43,893 nt of DNA from Pseudomonadota bacterium (GTDB lineage: Bacteria > Pseudomonadota > Gammaproteobacteria > JAIEPX01): positions 1 to 43,893 of the forward strand of contig JAKORL010000154.1 of assembly GCA_029777855.1 (NCBI GenBank). The letters run 5' to 3'. Positions 8,795 to 17,146 of this stretch are shown piece after piece (the stretch's first letter is position 1; the number at the start of each line of letters is the position of its first letter). The position numbers and the translations under genes are program-made. The notes below the pieces were generated by a model. It was not told where the DNA came from, did not search any database, and worked only from the letters and a program-made list of their open reading frames with translations.

Positions 8795-9001
8795 CTAACG
8801 AGAGGATAATATCGAATGTGGCTCCCACCACCCCACCATGGCGGCTATCAACAACAATGCAAAAATCAAAACCGAAAGCCCTATCCGCCACGTCAACGCT
8901 TTAGCCATTTTTTCAGAATCACGACTTCTCAACAGATAAAAACTAGCGCTTCCCAAGAAGTAGAGCACCATTATCATTAAGGCAACAATAAGAAATTTCA
9001 T
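8795..9001 (-). CDS. DUF2909-type twin-transmembrane protein
   Basis: The 68-residue protein has two TM helices (about 3-23 and 41-60) joined by a short polar loop, RSRDSEKMAKALTWRIGLS. The layout and the ALTxRI motif resemble DUF2909, a small inner-membrane protein usually encoded in cytochrome c oxidase assembly clusters. It sits divergently next to SURF1 here, as that family often does. AAGGA precedes the ATG by about 12 nt. Its molecular role is unknown. Confidence 0.75.
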   Translation of the reverse strand: MKFLIVALMIMVLYFLGSASFYLLRSRDSEKMAKALTWRIGLSVLIFALLLIAAMVGWWEPHSILSSR

Positions 9002-9234
9002 GACTTTGAGTATCCTTTGCGGGATTGGTGGTAAATTGTATCATAGAAAAGCGCCTTAATTGAAGCCGGTGCCGCCCCTGGATATGGCAGAAATGATCGT
9101 AACAGAGTCAAAAGAGTGTTTATGCAATGCGATTACAGGACAAGCGCTCAACCACTCCACAACACTGGATAGAGGATATCAAATTAGAGTATGATGCCCT
9201 CACCAAAGCACGAGACCAGATAGCAGTTCGAAAC

Positions 9235-9984
9235 ATGAATACGACCTCCCCAAAATCTAAACTCACTTTCAAACCTACTCTGTGGCCAACACTCGCTACA
9301 ATAGCCTTACTCCCGGTGTTGATATCGCTCGGCCTTTGGCAGTGGCATCGCGCAGATTACAAACAACGACTTCATGAGCATTACTTCAGCACTCAAGGAA
9401 GCACTCCTTTAACATTGGATCAAGCATTGAAAGACCCCGAAGGGTTCCGTTATTTCCCGATGAGCCTTCACGGTCACTACCTTCCTGAGAAACAGTTCTT
9501 ACAAGATAATCAATTCTATGAACATCAAGTCGGATTTTACGTGCTCACACCCTTTATTACGGATTCTCATGACATTGTTTTAGTCAATCGTGGCTGGATC
9601 ACCAAGCAACCTCCGCAGACGAAATTAGACTTATCGACGCAACCAGTAACGATAACCGGACGGGTGAGCGCGCCTCCTTCGCGCACTTTTTTTCTAGGAA
9701 ACAATTTTACAAGCAGCAATCCAAAATGGCCAAAAGTGATGCAAGCCATTAAAATGCGTGATTTATCGGAAGCCTTTGGACAGCCTCTGCAACCTATTAT
9801 TCTCCTACTCAATCCTGACCAACCCGATGGATTTGCTCGAAATTGGCAGCCACAGGGCCTTCCGCCTGAAAAACACCGAGCTTATTCCTTGCAATGGTTT
9901 GCATTTGCTAGCCTTTTAGTGGTACTTTTCGTTGTCTTGAATATCAGGCACAGGAACCCGTATGAACGCCGAAAAACGCAATAA
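9235..9984 (+). CDS. SURF1-family cytochrome oxidase assembly protein
   Basis: SURF1 proteins help insert haem a into subunit I of cytochrome c oxidase. The protein has an N-terminal TM helix ending LGLWQWHRADYKQRL, the conserved YEHQVGFYVLTPF and LVNRGWI motifs in the periplasmic part, and a C-terminal TM helix (SLQWFAFASLLVVLFVVLN). The frame is open to an ATG at 9127, but the extra 36 polar residues have no family match. The ATG at 9235 gives the usual length (249 aa), although neither start has a strong ribosome binding site. The 3' end overlaps the next gene by 23 bp, which indicates an operon with the following genes. Confidence 0.88.
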   Translation: MNTTSPKSKLTFKPTLWPTLATIALLPVLISLGLWQWHRADYKQRLHEHYFSTQGSTPLTLDQALKDPEGFRYFPMSLHGHYLPEKQFLQDNQFYEHQVGFYVLTPFITDSHDIVLVNRGWITKQPPQTKLDLSTQPVTITGRVSAPPSRTFFLGNNFTSSNPKWPKVMQAIKMRDLSEAFGQPLQPIILLLNPDQPDGFARNWQPQGLPPEKHRAYSLQWFAFASLLVVLFVVLNIRHRNPYERRKTQ

Positions 9985-10540
9985 CTTAATCATTGTTAGC
10001 CTAATCCTAACCTTCACGATTCCCATCGTCCTCGCAAGTCTTTTATATTGGTATGGCGGGCCCCTCAATGGCAAAACCACCAACTACGGGCAATTGATTC
10101 AACCGACATTACCCATCAAACAACTTGCGCTAAAAAATTTATCACTCCAAGACCTTGCGGATAAAGATATATTAGGTAAATGGGTTTTAATGACGATCAG
10201 TTCAAATTCTTGCGAAAAAGCCTGCCAAACGAGCCTTTATAATATTCGACAAATTTGCAAAGCAACCGGAAAAGATCAAACGCGTCTAAGACAAGTCGTT
10301 CTCAAAATGAATGACAATAAATCAGACTCTAATTTTACGACATTATTACAACGCGATTATCCTCTGACACAACAGTGGATGATCGAAAAATCTCAAGCTC
10401 AACGACTGGATTTTCAAGAAGGCGGTATTTATTTTATCGATCCCCTTGGGAATATTATGATGTACTACAAACCTTCTTCAAATCCTTCGACTATTCTCAA
10501 GGATTTGACAAAATTATTGAAGGTTTCTCAAATCGGATAA
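9962..10540 (+). CDS. Membrane-anchored Sco-like thioredoxin-fold protein of the oxidase cluster
   Basis: The 192-residue protein has one N-terminal TM helix (about 8-30) and a periplasmic domain. That domain holds a CxxxC motif (SCEKAC near residue 82) and a GGIYFIDPLGNIMMYY strand, both as in Sco/TlpA-type thioredoxin folds. The distal His ligand of true Sco proteins is not evident, so copper binding is uncertain; a disulphide or assembly role is possible. It overlaps SURF1 by 23 bp and lies 25 bp before ctaA. Proteins of this type are common at this spot in oxidase clusters. Confidence 0.75.
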   Translation: MNAEKRNNLIIVSLILTFTIPIVLASLLYWYGGPLNGKTTNYGQLIQPTLPIKQLALKNLSLQDLADKDILGKWVLMTISSNSCEKACQTSLYNIRQICKATGKDQTRLRQVVLKMNDNKSDSNFTTLLQRDYPLTQQWMIEKSQAQRLDFQEGGIYFIDPLGNIMMYYKPSSNPSTILKDLTKLLKVSQIG

Positions 10541-10565
10541 TTATTTTTTACAAAGGTATTAATCC

Positions 10566-11600
10566 ATGAATAAATCTGAAGCTACACAACGATTTTGGTT
10601 TATGGCTTTTATTGCGACATTATTAGCGGTGACAGTCGTTATGTTAGGCGCTTATACGCGACTAAAAGATGCCGGACTTGGTTGCCCCGATTGGCCAGGC
10701 TGTTATGGACAACTCACTGTGCCTCAAACCTCTGAAGCTGTTGCAAAAGCAGAACACGCATTTCCTCAGCTCAAAGTCGAACCACAAAAAGCATGGCCAG
10801 AAATGATCCATCGTTATTTCGCGGGCACATTAGGATTATTAATTTTTACGCTTGCCGTGAGCGCGCTTATTCTAAAACGTCGTGATCATAACACAACCAT
10901 CGCCGTTCCACTTTTTTTAGTTGGCATGGTAATTTTTCAAGCGATGCTCGGAATGTGGACCGTTACCTGGCAATTATTACCTCAAGTTGTTATGGGACAT
11001 TTATTAGGCGGCATGACCATCGCTGCATTTTTATGGTGGTTAACGTTGAGCTTAAAAAGCAATCGAAAATACAAAACACCTTATTCATGGTTAAAACCAG
11101 CCGTCATTATCGGCATTATTATTGTCGCAACCCAAATATTTCTTGGTGGATGGACCAGCGCCAATTACGCATCGATCATATGCCCAGAATTTCCTTTTTG
11201 CCAAGGCAGCTTTTTCCCAAAAATGGATTTTGCTACCGCATTCAATTTCACACGCCCTATAGGCGCTAATTATCAAGGTGGAATCTTAGGCACCACAGCA
11301 AGAATTACATTACAAATGACTCACCGTTACGGAGCAATCATCACAGCAACGTATGTCGCATTATTAGCAATGCTTTTATTACGCTCTAAAAAGCGACCTG
11401 AATTACGCACCGCAGGCTGGGGGATATTAATTATTCTCGCACTGCAATTTTTATTAGGTGTTGCCAATATTGATACAAAATTATTACTCCCTGTTGCCGT
11501 TGCACACAATGGCGTCGCATTAATTTTACTATTATCACTCGTCACACTGGCTCATTTACTTTTTCGAGGACATCAACGTGATGAACTTCGCGCAAATTAA
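10566..11600 (+). CDS. ctaA: Haem A synthase (COX15/CtaA)
   Basis: It oxidises the C8 methyl of haem O to give haem A in the inner membrane. The 344 residues contain about eight TM helices and the four haem-ligand histidines of the family: His82 (MIHRYFAG), His145 (MGHLLGG), His253 (MTHRYGA) and His314 (VAHNGVA). Two extracytoplasmic Cys pairs are present (Cys40/Cys46 in CPDWPGC; Cys206/Cys212), as in the Cys-containing type. Its end overlaps the ctaB start by 20 bp, so the two steps haem B to O to A are encoded together but in reverse order. Confidence 0.95.
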   Translation: MNKSEATQRFWFMAFIATLLAVTVVMLGAYTRLKDAGLGCPDWPGCYGQLTVPQTSEAVAKAEHAFPQLKVEPQKAWPEMIHRYFAGTLGLLIFTLAVSALILKRRDHNTTIAVPLFLVGMVIFQAMLGMWTVTWQLLPQVVMGHLLGGMTIAAFLWWLTLSLKSNRKYKTPYSWLKPAVIIGIIIVATQIFLGGWTSANYASIICPEFPFCQGSFFPKMDFATAFNFTRPIGANYQGGILGTTARITLQMTHRYGAIITATYVALLAMLLLRSKKRPELRTAGWGILIILALQFLLGVANIDTKLLLPVAVAHNGVALILLLSLVTLAHLLFRGHQRDELRAN

Positions 11601-12441
11601 TGCCTACATCGAACTCACTAAACCTCGAGTTGTTTCTTTAATATTATTAACCGCTGTTGTGGGCATGCTACTTGCCGCACCCTGGATTCCATGGCAACCT
11701 TTATTTTATGGCACATTAGGTATCGGATTAACTGCCAGTTCTGCGGCTGTCATAAATCAACTTATCGACAGACATATCGACGCAAAAATGGGGCGCACAC
11801 AAAATCGCCCACTACCGAGCGGAAAAACCACACCAACACAAGCCATTATTTTTGCAACGATACTCGGCTTAGCAGGAATGGCTGACCTTTTTATCTTCGT
11901 CAATGCGATCACAGCATGGCTCACATTCGCCACACTCATCGGATACGCACTCATTTATACTGTTTTTTTAAAACGCGCAACGCCACAAAATATTGTCATC
12001 GGCGGATTAGCAGGCGCAACTCCGCCACTACTTGGCTGGACAGCTGTAACAGGTAATTTAGATTACGCAAGTTTATTACTGGTACTAATTATTTTTACAT
12101 GGACCCCACCCCATTTTTGGGCCCTCGCTGTAGCTCGATACGACGAATACAAAAAAGCAGAAATTCCGATGCTACCTGTTACTCATGGCATTCCATTCAC
12201 ATTATTATGCACTTTACTTTACACGCTCTTAATGATCGCCTCATCACTCCTACCCTACGTCGTTGGCATGAGCGGCTTATTTTATTTCATTACAAGCTCA
12301 ATATTGAATGCCGTTTTTCTCTATTGGGTGATTCAACTCTATCGAACCCATGATCGCGTAATTGCGATGAAAACCTTTTACTACTCAATATTCTATTTAA
12401 TGTTATTGTTTATTATGCTATTAATAGATCATTATTTATAG
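11581..12441 (+). CDS. ctaB: Protohaem IX farnesyltransferase (haem O synthase)
   Basis: It attaches a farnesyl group to haem B, giving haem O. The UbiA-type prenyltransferase signature is intact, [19 protein letters not shown] with Asn59, Asp63 and Asp67. The second conserved stretch is [19 protein letters not shown]. About nine TM helices are present. AGGA at 11567 serves both a GTG at 11578 and the ATG at 11581; I used the ATG, which gives 286 aa. It overlaps ctaA and is followed 10 bp later by the SCO1 gene. Confidence 0.95.
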   Translation: MNFAQINAYIELTKPRVVSLILLTAVVGMLLAAPWIPWQPLFYGTLGIGLTASSAAVINQLIDRHIDAKMGRTQNRPLPSGKTTPTQAIIFATILGLAGMADLFIFVNAITAWLTFATLIGYALIYTVFLKRATPQNIVIGGLAGATPPLLGWTAVTGNLDYASLLLVLIIFTWTPPHFWALAVARYDEYKKAEIPMLPVTHGIPFTLLCTLLYTLLMIASSLLPYVVGMSGLFYFITSSILNAVFLYWVIQLYRTHDRVIAMKTFYYSIFYLMLLFIMLLIDHYL

Positions 12442-12451
12442 GAGCACGAAT

Positions 12452-13120
12452 ATGACTACTCAAGTGACTCGAAATCGAAATGTAATCCTCGCAAGTATTG
12501 CATTTGCCGTTATTTCGCTATTATTAGGAATGTGGGTAAACCACAACCAAGGCGATAAAAATCAACCCTTTTTTGATATCGAAAACGGAACCGTTTTCCC
12601 AATCCCTCGAGATATTACCCCATTCAATCTCGTGAACGCCGAACAAAAACCATTTACCAACAATGATTTAAATGGACATTGGAGCGTACTATTTTTTGGA
12701 TTCACACAATGCCCACAACTTTGCCCTACCACACTCGCCATTCTTAACGATACCTACCAACAATTAGAAAAAAAGAAAAACGTTAAACTGCCACAAATTG
12801 TATTTATTTCGGTAGACCCCGAACGCGACACCCCTCCCGTCATTCAAAAATACATCGGAAGCTTCAACAAAAATTTCGTTGGCGCAACCGGCTCTCAAGA
12901 CGAAATTAAAAAACTTACCGCTACTCTCAACGTTTTATACATGAAAGTCCAAAAACCCAACACCAACGATCCTATGTCCTATCAAATAGACCATAGCGGC
13001 ACACTGCTCTTAGTAAACCCCGAAGGAAAACTCCTTGCGCTGTTTTCATCACCGCATACCGCTGAAATTCTTGCCAATAATATAGCCGCCATAGAAGCAC
13101 GCTTTTCAAAGGAAACGTAG
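12452..13120 (+). CDS. SCO1/SenC/PrrC copper chaperone
   Basis: This periplasmic, membrane-anchored thioredoxin-fold protein is thought to deliver copper to the CuA site of cytochrome oxidase. The 222 residues show one TM helix (about 11-29), the copper motif TQCPQLC with Cys87 and Cys91, the VDPERDTP motif near residues 121-128, and the third ligand His181 in QIDHSGTLLLVNP. It is the last gene of the assembly operon, 10 bp after ctaB. No oxidase structural subunits are in the window. Confidence 0.93.
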   Translation: MTTQVTRNRNVILASIAFAVISLLLGMWVNHNQGDKNQPFFDIENGTVFPIPRDITPFNLVNAEQKPFTNNDLNGHWSVLFFGFTQCPQLCPTTLAILNDTYQQLEKKKNVKLPQIVFISVDPERDTPPVIQKYIGSFNKNFVGATGSQDEIKKLTATLNVLYMKVQKPNTNDPMSYQIDHSGTLLLVNPEGKLLALFSSPHTAEILANNIAAIEARFSKET

Positions 13121-13395
13121 AGACCCCGACAAAATGCTTCTAAATATCGCATGCCTGCTTGGATGGCCGAATCATTCACCGAATATTTACAAGGAGAACA
13201 ATATGGCCAGTGATGTTTTTTCACCTACCTCGTAGCACTCAAAACACGGCACCACCTCATCTACTCAACTTATTTGACGCAACGCCCCCTTCTACCCCCT
13301 CATTGCCAAAATATAAAATTCTGAATGCATGAAAATTACCCAAAACAGGAACAACACAAGAAAAATACCAACCTTCCATACTCCCAGAAGGTAAC
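13121..13395. other. Gap after the oxidase operon; possible gene remnant
   Basis: No intact gene was seen. The frame downstream of the SCO1 stop reads a short protein-like run (KYRMPAWMAESFTEYLQGEQ, about 13143-13200) that ends at a stop. It may be the remnant of a decayed gene, and I do not recognise it. Confidence 0.3.
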
Positions 13396-13618
13396 CGCCA
13401 TTTAAGAAAATCTACAGCCGGCGATTAACTGCTGTTTTTATATAAATTCCGCCGAATATAATTTTATATAACTGGCGGCTTAGAAGCCAATGAAGTTCCT
13501 TTGTACAAGGATTTTTACATATCTATGACCATATTCGCCATCTATAATAATTTTATAATCGGCGGAAAAACAGCTTTACAATCATGTTTTCGCCGTATAT
13601 AATATTTTGTAGGTGGCG
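13396..13618. repeat. Four CGCC...GGCG palindromic units before the first ATPase gene
   Basis: Units lie at 13396-13423, 13449-13478, 13536-13565 and 13591-13618. Each is 28-30 bp, begins CGCC or CCGCC and ends GGCG or GGCGG, with an AT-only core that in three of them contains TATAAT. In the second unit the core itself forms an inner stem (ATATAA/TTATAT). Unit starts are spaced about 54, 87 and 55 bp apart. The last unit ends 35 bp before the ATPase ATG. They could be operators, a replication or binding site for the ATPase, or small mobile palindromes. Confidence 0.75.
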
Positions 13619-13653
13619 ATCTAACCTAACCAGGACGTCTATTGGAGGAAAAA

Positions 13654-15123
13654 ATGTCAACAAAACTTATCGGACGTGAATCTGAACGTAAAAATCTACA
13701 TCGCTTATATGAAAGCGATGACCCAGAATTTATAGCACTATACGGCCGTAGGCGAGTTGGCAAGACTTTTTTGATAAGAAAATCTTTTGAAGATATAGAT
13801 TGTCACTATTTTGAACTCACAGGACAGAAAAAAGTATCGTTGAAACAACAATTAGCCAATTTCGTAAAATCCCTTCAAAAAACCTTCTATCCTAATTTAC
13901 AACTACTCCCCCCCTCTTCCTGGTCCAACGCATTTGAAATGTTAACTGAAGCCATTAACAAAAGTGATCCTAATAAGAAAGTAGTCGTGTTTCTTGATGA
14001 GCTTCCATGGTTAGCCAGTAAAAAATCTTCTTTAATCACAGCATTAGATCACATATGGAATTCAGAGTGGGTAAAAAACTCTCGGATAAAATTGATCGTC
14101 TGTGGCTCTGCGGCATCTTGGATAATCAACAATATCATTAGTAATAAAGGTGGCCTACATAATAGGACTACATGCATCATACTTCTTAAACCATTCAATC
14201 TGAATGAAACTAAAAACTTTTTACATTATCGTCATGTCACTCTGAGTAACGAGCAAATATTGGAGATTGCAATGGTTACTGGTGGTATACCATACTACCT
14301 AAAAGCAGTCGAACCAGAAAAATCCGCCATACAAAATATCAGTGAACTTTGCTTTAGAGATTCTGCACTGCTCTATTCAGAATTTGACAAATTGTTCGAT
14401 TCTCTTTTTGACAATGCAGATATTTACAAGGAAATCATTACAGTTATCGCAACAAAACGCTATGGTATCACTAAAAGTGAAATTCTCGAAAAAACAAAAT
14501 TATCGAGTAGCGGGGGTCGATTCAACAAGCGATTAAATGAGCTTGAAGAAGCAGGTTTCATTAAAAAAATAATTCAATCCGATTATTCCAGAAAGATCGA
14601 ATATTATCGATTAATCGACGAATACTGTGTCTTTTATTTGTCATGGATATTGCCTGCTAAAGACCAGATAATGATGAATCAATCAAACCAATATTGGGAG
14701 CTCCAAGTACAATCATCCGCTTGGAAAGCCTGGTCAGGCTATACATTTGAGACAATTTGTTTTACACACATCAACACTATCATTAATAAACTAGACCTTA
14801 GTCACGTAGTAACAGGCGCTTATCCCTGGCGCTATGTCCCTGCAGAAGATAGATCAATACAAGTGGGCGCACAAATTGATCTGATATTGAAAAGGAATGA
14901 TGGCTGCATCACATTAGTAGAGATAAAATACAATAAGAAGCAGATACTGATTGATAAAAATATGGCTGAAGAATTGCTAATGAAAGCAAAAATATATAAA
15001 GAGCGTACAAGATCAAATGAGCATATATTCATCGTCATGGTGACTAACGCGGGGGTACAAAAGAATAACTATTCTGCAGAAATATTGGCTAATTGTCTTG
15101 AATTAGGAGATTTGTTCGATTAA
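13654..15123 (+). CDS. AAA/STAND-type ATPase with C-terminal DUF234 nuclease-like domain
   Basis: The 489-residue protein belongs to the archaeal-type ATPase group (COG1672-like). Walker A is GRRRVGKT at residues 31-38, Walker B is VVVFLDELPW with Asp115/Glu116, and a sensor-like VCGSAAS follows near residue 150. A winged-helix region lies at about 260-330. The C-terminal part has a PD-(D/E)XK-type pattern, Asp409 then Glu423-Ile-Lys425 in GAQIDLIL...LVEIKYNKK. The TTG at 13642 is only the start of the Shine-Dalgarno TTGGAGGAA; the true start is the ATG at 13654. The function of this family is unknown; selfish, regulatory or defence roles have been considered. It stands alone behind a four-unit palindrome array. 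Confidence 0.85.
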   Translation: MSTKLIGRESERKNLHRLYESDDPEFIALYGRRRVGKTFLIRKSFEDIDCHYFELTGQKKVSLKQQLANFVKSLQKTFYPNLQLLPPSSWSNAFEMLTEAINKSDPNKKVVVFLDELPWLASKKSSLITALDHIWNSEWVKNSRIKLIVCGSAASWIINNIISNKGGLHNRTTCIILLKPFNLNETKNFLHYRHVTLSNEQILEIAMVTGGIPYYLKAVEPEKSAIQNISELCFRDSALLYSEFDKLFDSLFDNADIYKEIITVIATKRYGITKSEILEKTKLSSSGGRFNKRLNELEEAGFIKKIIQSDYSRKIEYYRLIDEYCVFYLSWILPAKDQIMMNQSNQYWELQVQSSAWKAWSGYTFETICFTHINTIINKLDLSHVVTGAYPWRYVPAEDRSIQVGAQIDLILKRNDGCITLVEIKYNKKQILIDKNMAEELLMKAKIYKERTRSNEHIFIVMVTNAGVQKNNYSAEILANCLELGDLFD

Positions 15124-15550
15124 AGAAAAAATGCAAGTCTGACATTGAAACTGACAGCAGCCCATTCTTTCAACTAACGCTAAAAGAGAAAATCGCGGTC
15201 TTCTGCCCCCACCTCTATTCTTATTTCAGAACTTGACCCCCATGCCTCTCATTTACACGTATCAATTAATAGACCGCCCGAATTACTTTGGTGTTAGCAC
15301 TACGCTACACAAACCGAACATTTGGCATACTCATAATAGTACACGGTACTCCCAGCTTAAGCCTGAACGACTGTTCTAACTGTCACCGTTGGCCTAAGAT
15401 CACCTTTGAGACGGCGGGTGATGCAGAGAATCTTGAATCGAATGCCAAGCTGGTGGAAGAGCAGAGCTTATCCAAATAACCTAGGTCGTTTCCGCGAGTC
15501 CTGCCACTCAAAGATATCAGCTCATATTCGACCTGCAACCCATTACGCTC
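15124..15550. other. Non-coding stretch between the two ATPase genes
   Basis: No gene with a ribosome binding site was found. Short frames on both strands around 15288-15592 look like chance. The base composition is less AT-biased than the neighbouring ATPase genes, suggesting a decayed or foreign segment. TTGACCCCCATG near 15230 resembles the outer part of the hairpin at 35911-35941. Confidence 0.4.
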
Positions 15551-15623
15551 TCCAACTCCATCACGCTCAAACCCCTGCCAGATAAGCAACACAGCTATTT
15601 TTCAAAATTTAGTCAATGGCATT
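15551..15623 (+). repeat. 73-bp direct repeat, copy 1
   Basis: This segment matches 19390-19462 without gaps over 73 bp, at roughly 87% identity by eye. The conserved core is TATTTTTCAAAATTTA near the 3' end, and both copies begin TCCAACTCCATCACGC. The copies are 3.84 kb apart and bracket the second ATPase, the DUF945-like gene and the small helical gene. Confidence 0.8.
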
Positions 15624-15669
15624 CGTTTAGAGTTCATTTGACACCTTCGGCTAGAAAAAGAAATCGATT

Positions 15670-15731
15670 TATACTCAATTATACCCAAGTATACTGCATT
15701 ATACTTGACTATACCTGATTTCAGGTATACC
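15670..15731 (+). repeat. Helically phased TATAC iterons ending in an inverted repeat
   Basis: TATAC occurs at 15670, 15680, 15690, 15700 and 15710, an exact 10-bp period, each followed by five variable bases. The last copy is part of a perfect inverted repeat TATACCTGA-TT-TCAGGTATA (15710-15729), overlapping the palindrome GGTATACC (15724-15731). The array ends about 40 bp before the ATG of the second ATPase. One binding site per helical turn on one face of the DNA suggests cooperative loading of a protein, most simply the encoded ATPase. Confidence 0.85.
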
Positions 15732-15772
15732 ATGTTATAAATGGTTATATTCTTTATTGGAGATAGAATCTA

Positions 15773-16954
15773 ATGGATCCGATACAAAACCCCTTTTCCC
15801 CAGGAGCTGGCTCTCCACCACCAGAGCTAGTAGGGCGTGAACCTATATTGGAAAGCACTAGGATTCTGCTTGCAAGGATAAAAGAAGGTCGTTCTGAAAA
15901 AAGCATTTTATTGACAGGATTGCGGGGTGTAGGGAAAACTGTTCTTTTGAATAAAATTCAATACCAAGCAGAAAACATGGGATATAAAGCATTGCTAGTT
16001 GAAGCCCATGAAAATAAAACTCTAGGCGCTTTGTTAGCTATACCGCTACGACAAGTACTTTTTGCTTTAGACAGAGTAGCTAACGCAGGGAATAAAGCAA
16101 AACGTGCACTGGCTGTGCTCAAAGGATTTGTCACTGCCGTGAAAGTCAAAATCGGAGAAATAGAATTTGGCCTTGATATCGAGCCCGAACGTGGTTCAGC
16201 GGATAGTGGAGATATTGAAGAGGATTTGCCTAACTTATTTATTGCAGTTGCCGAAGCGGCCTTGGAAAAAAAAACAGCCGTTGCTGTTTTGATTGACGAA
16301 GTACAATATCTATCTACTCATGAAATCAGTGCCCTCATAATGGCAATGCACAAGTTACAACAACGTAAACTACCCCTTGTTTTTATCGGTGCAGGACTAC
16401 CAATATTGCCTGCACTTGCAGGAGAATCAAAATCATATGCAGAACGATTATTTCAATTTCCAACAATTGGCCCACTTTCAGAAGAAGACTCATACAAAGC
16501 ATTACAAGATCCAGTCAGAGAAGTAAGTGTGGAGTTTACTTCTGAAGCTATACATGAAATTTATCGCTTAACAGAAGGATACCCCTATTTCTTACAAGAA
16601 TGGGGTTATCAAGCTTGGAATCGCGCAAATTCCACACCAATCAGTTTGCAAATAATACAAAATGCAACATCAGAGGTCATTCAAAGACTAGATGAAAACT
16701 TTTTCAAAGTTAGATTTGACCGTCTAACACCAAGTGAAAAAAATTATCTTCGTGCAATGGCGGAACTTGGATCTGAACCACAACGAACAAGCGAAGTTGC
16801 AGATCTTATAGGCGCAAAACTATCTAGTCTTGGACCTGTTCGAGCAAAGCTCATTAGAAAAGGTATGATTTACAGCCCATCTCACGGCAAAATGGCTTTT
16901 ACCGTACCATTATTTGACCAATTCATGCGTCGAACAATGCCTCATTATAAATAA
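15773..16954 (+). CDS. ORC/Cdc6-like (MNS-type) AAA ATPase
   Basis: The 393-residue protein has an N-terminal P-loop ATPase: Walker A GLRGVGKT at residues 49-56, Walker B AVLIDEVQYL with Asp175/Glu176, and a sensor-like LVFIGAGLP near residue 205. A helical lid and a C-terminal winged-helix (about 320-393, TSEVADLIGAKLSSLGPVRAKLIRKGMIY) follow. This arrangement resembles ORC1/Cdc6-like ATPases found scattered in bacteria. TTGGAGA precedes the ATG by 9 nt. The gene directly follows the TATAC array and is flanked by a 73-bp direct repeat, so it may belong to a mobile or selfish unit. A biochemical role is not known. Confidence 0.82.
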   Translation: MDPIQNPFSPGAGSPPPELVGREPILESTRILLARIKEGRSEKSILLTGLRGVGKTVLLNKIQYQAENMGYKALLVEAHENKTLGALLAIPLRQVLFALDRVANAGNKAKRALAVLKGFVTAVKVKIGEIEFGLDIEPERGSADSGDIEEDLPNLFIAVAEAALEKKTAVAVLIDEVQYLSTHEISALIMAMHKLQQRKLPLVFIGAGLPILPALAGESKSYAERLFQFPTIGPLSEEDSYKALQDPVREVSVEFTSEAIHEIYRLTEGYPYFLQEWGYQAWNRANSTPISLQIIQNATSEVIQRLDENFFKVRFDRLTPSEKNYLRAMAELGSEPQRTSEVADLIGAKLSSLGPVRAKLIRKGMIYSPSHGKMAFTVPLFDQFMRRTMPHYK

Positions 16955-17146
16955 GGTGAGTAATTTGAAGGGATTTTAACATAGATGTGATAACAGCTAT
17001 CTTGAAATCCATTTTACATATGCTTTAACAACTTTATTTTTACAATATTTAAGTATATTTCAACAAGAATCGCTTACTTTAACAGGAAACTAGTTCGTTA
17101 ATTTTATACTATTATTAATTTGTAATCCTCATTATATGGTGTCAAT

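Noticed and set aside
13396..13618. CRISPR array
   Set aside because: The four units are palindromic and irregularly spaced, and the intervals are too uneven to be CRISPR spacers.
13642..13653. TTG as start of the first ATPase
   Set aside because: The TTG is the first part of the Shine-Dalgarno TTGGAGGAA; the ATG at 13654 is properly spaced.
15288..15592. ORFs on both strands between the ATPase genes
   Set aside because: Short, overlapping on opposite strands and without ribosome binding sites or family patterns.
15670..15731. Simple low-complexity AT repeat
   Set aside because: Only TATAC is fixed at each 10-bp step while the other five bases vary, and the array ends in a perfect inverted repeat, so it is an ordered binding array rather than slippage DNA.
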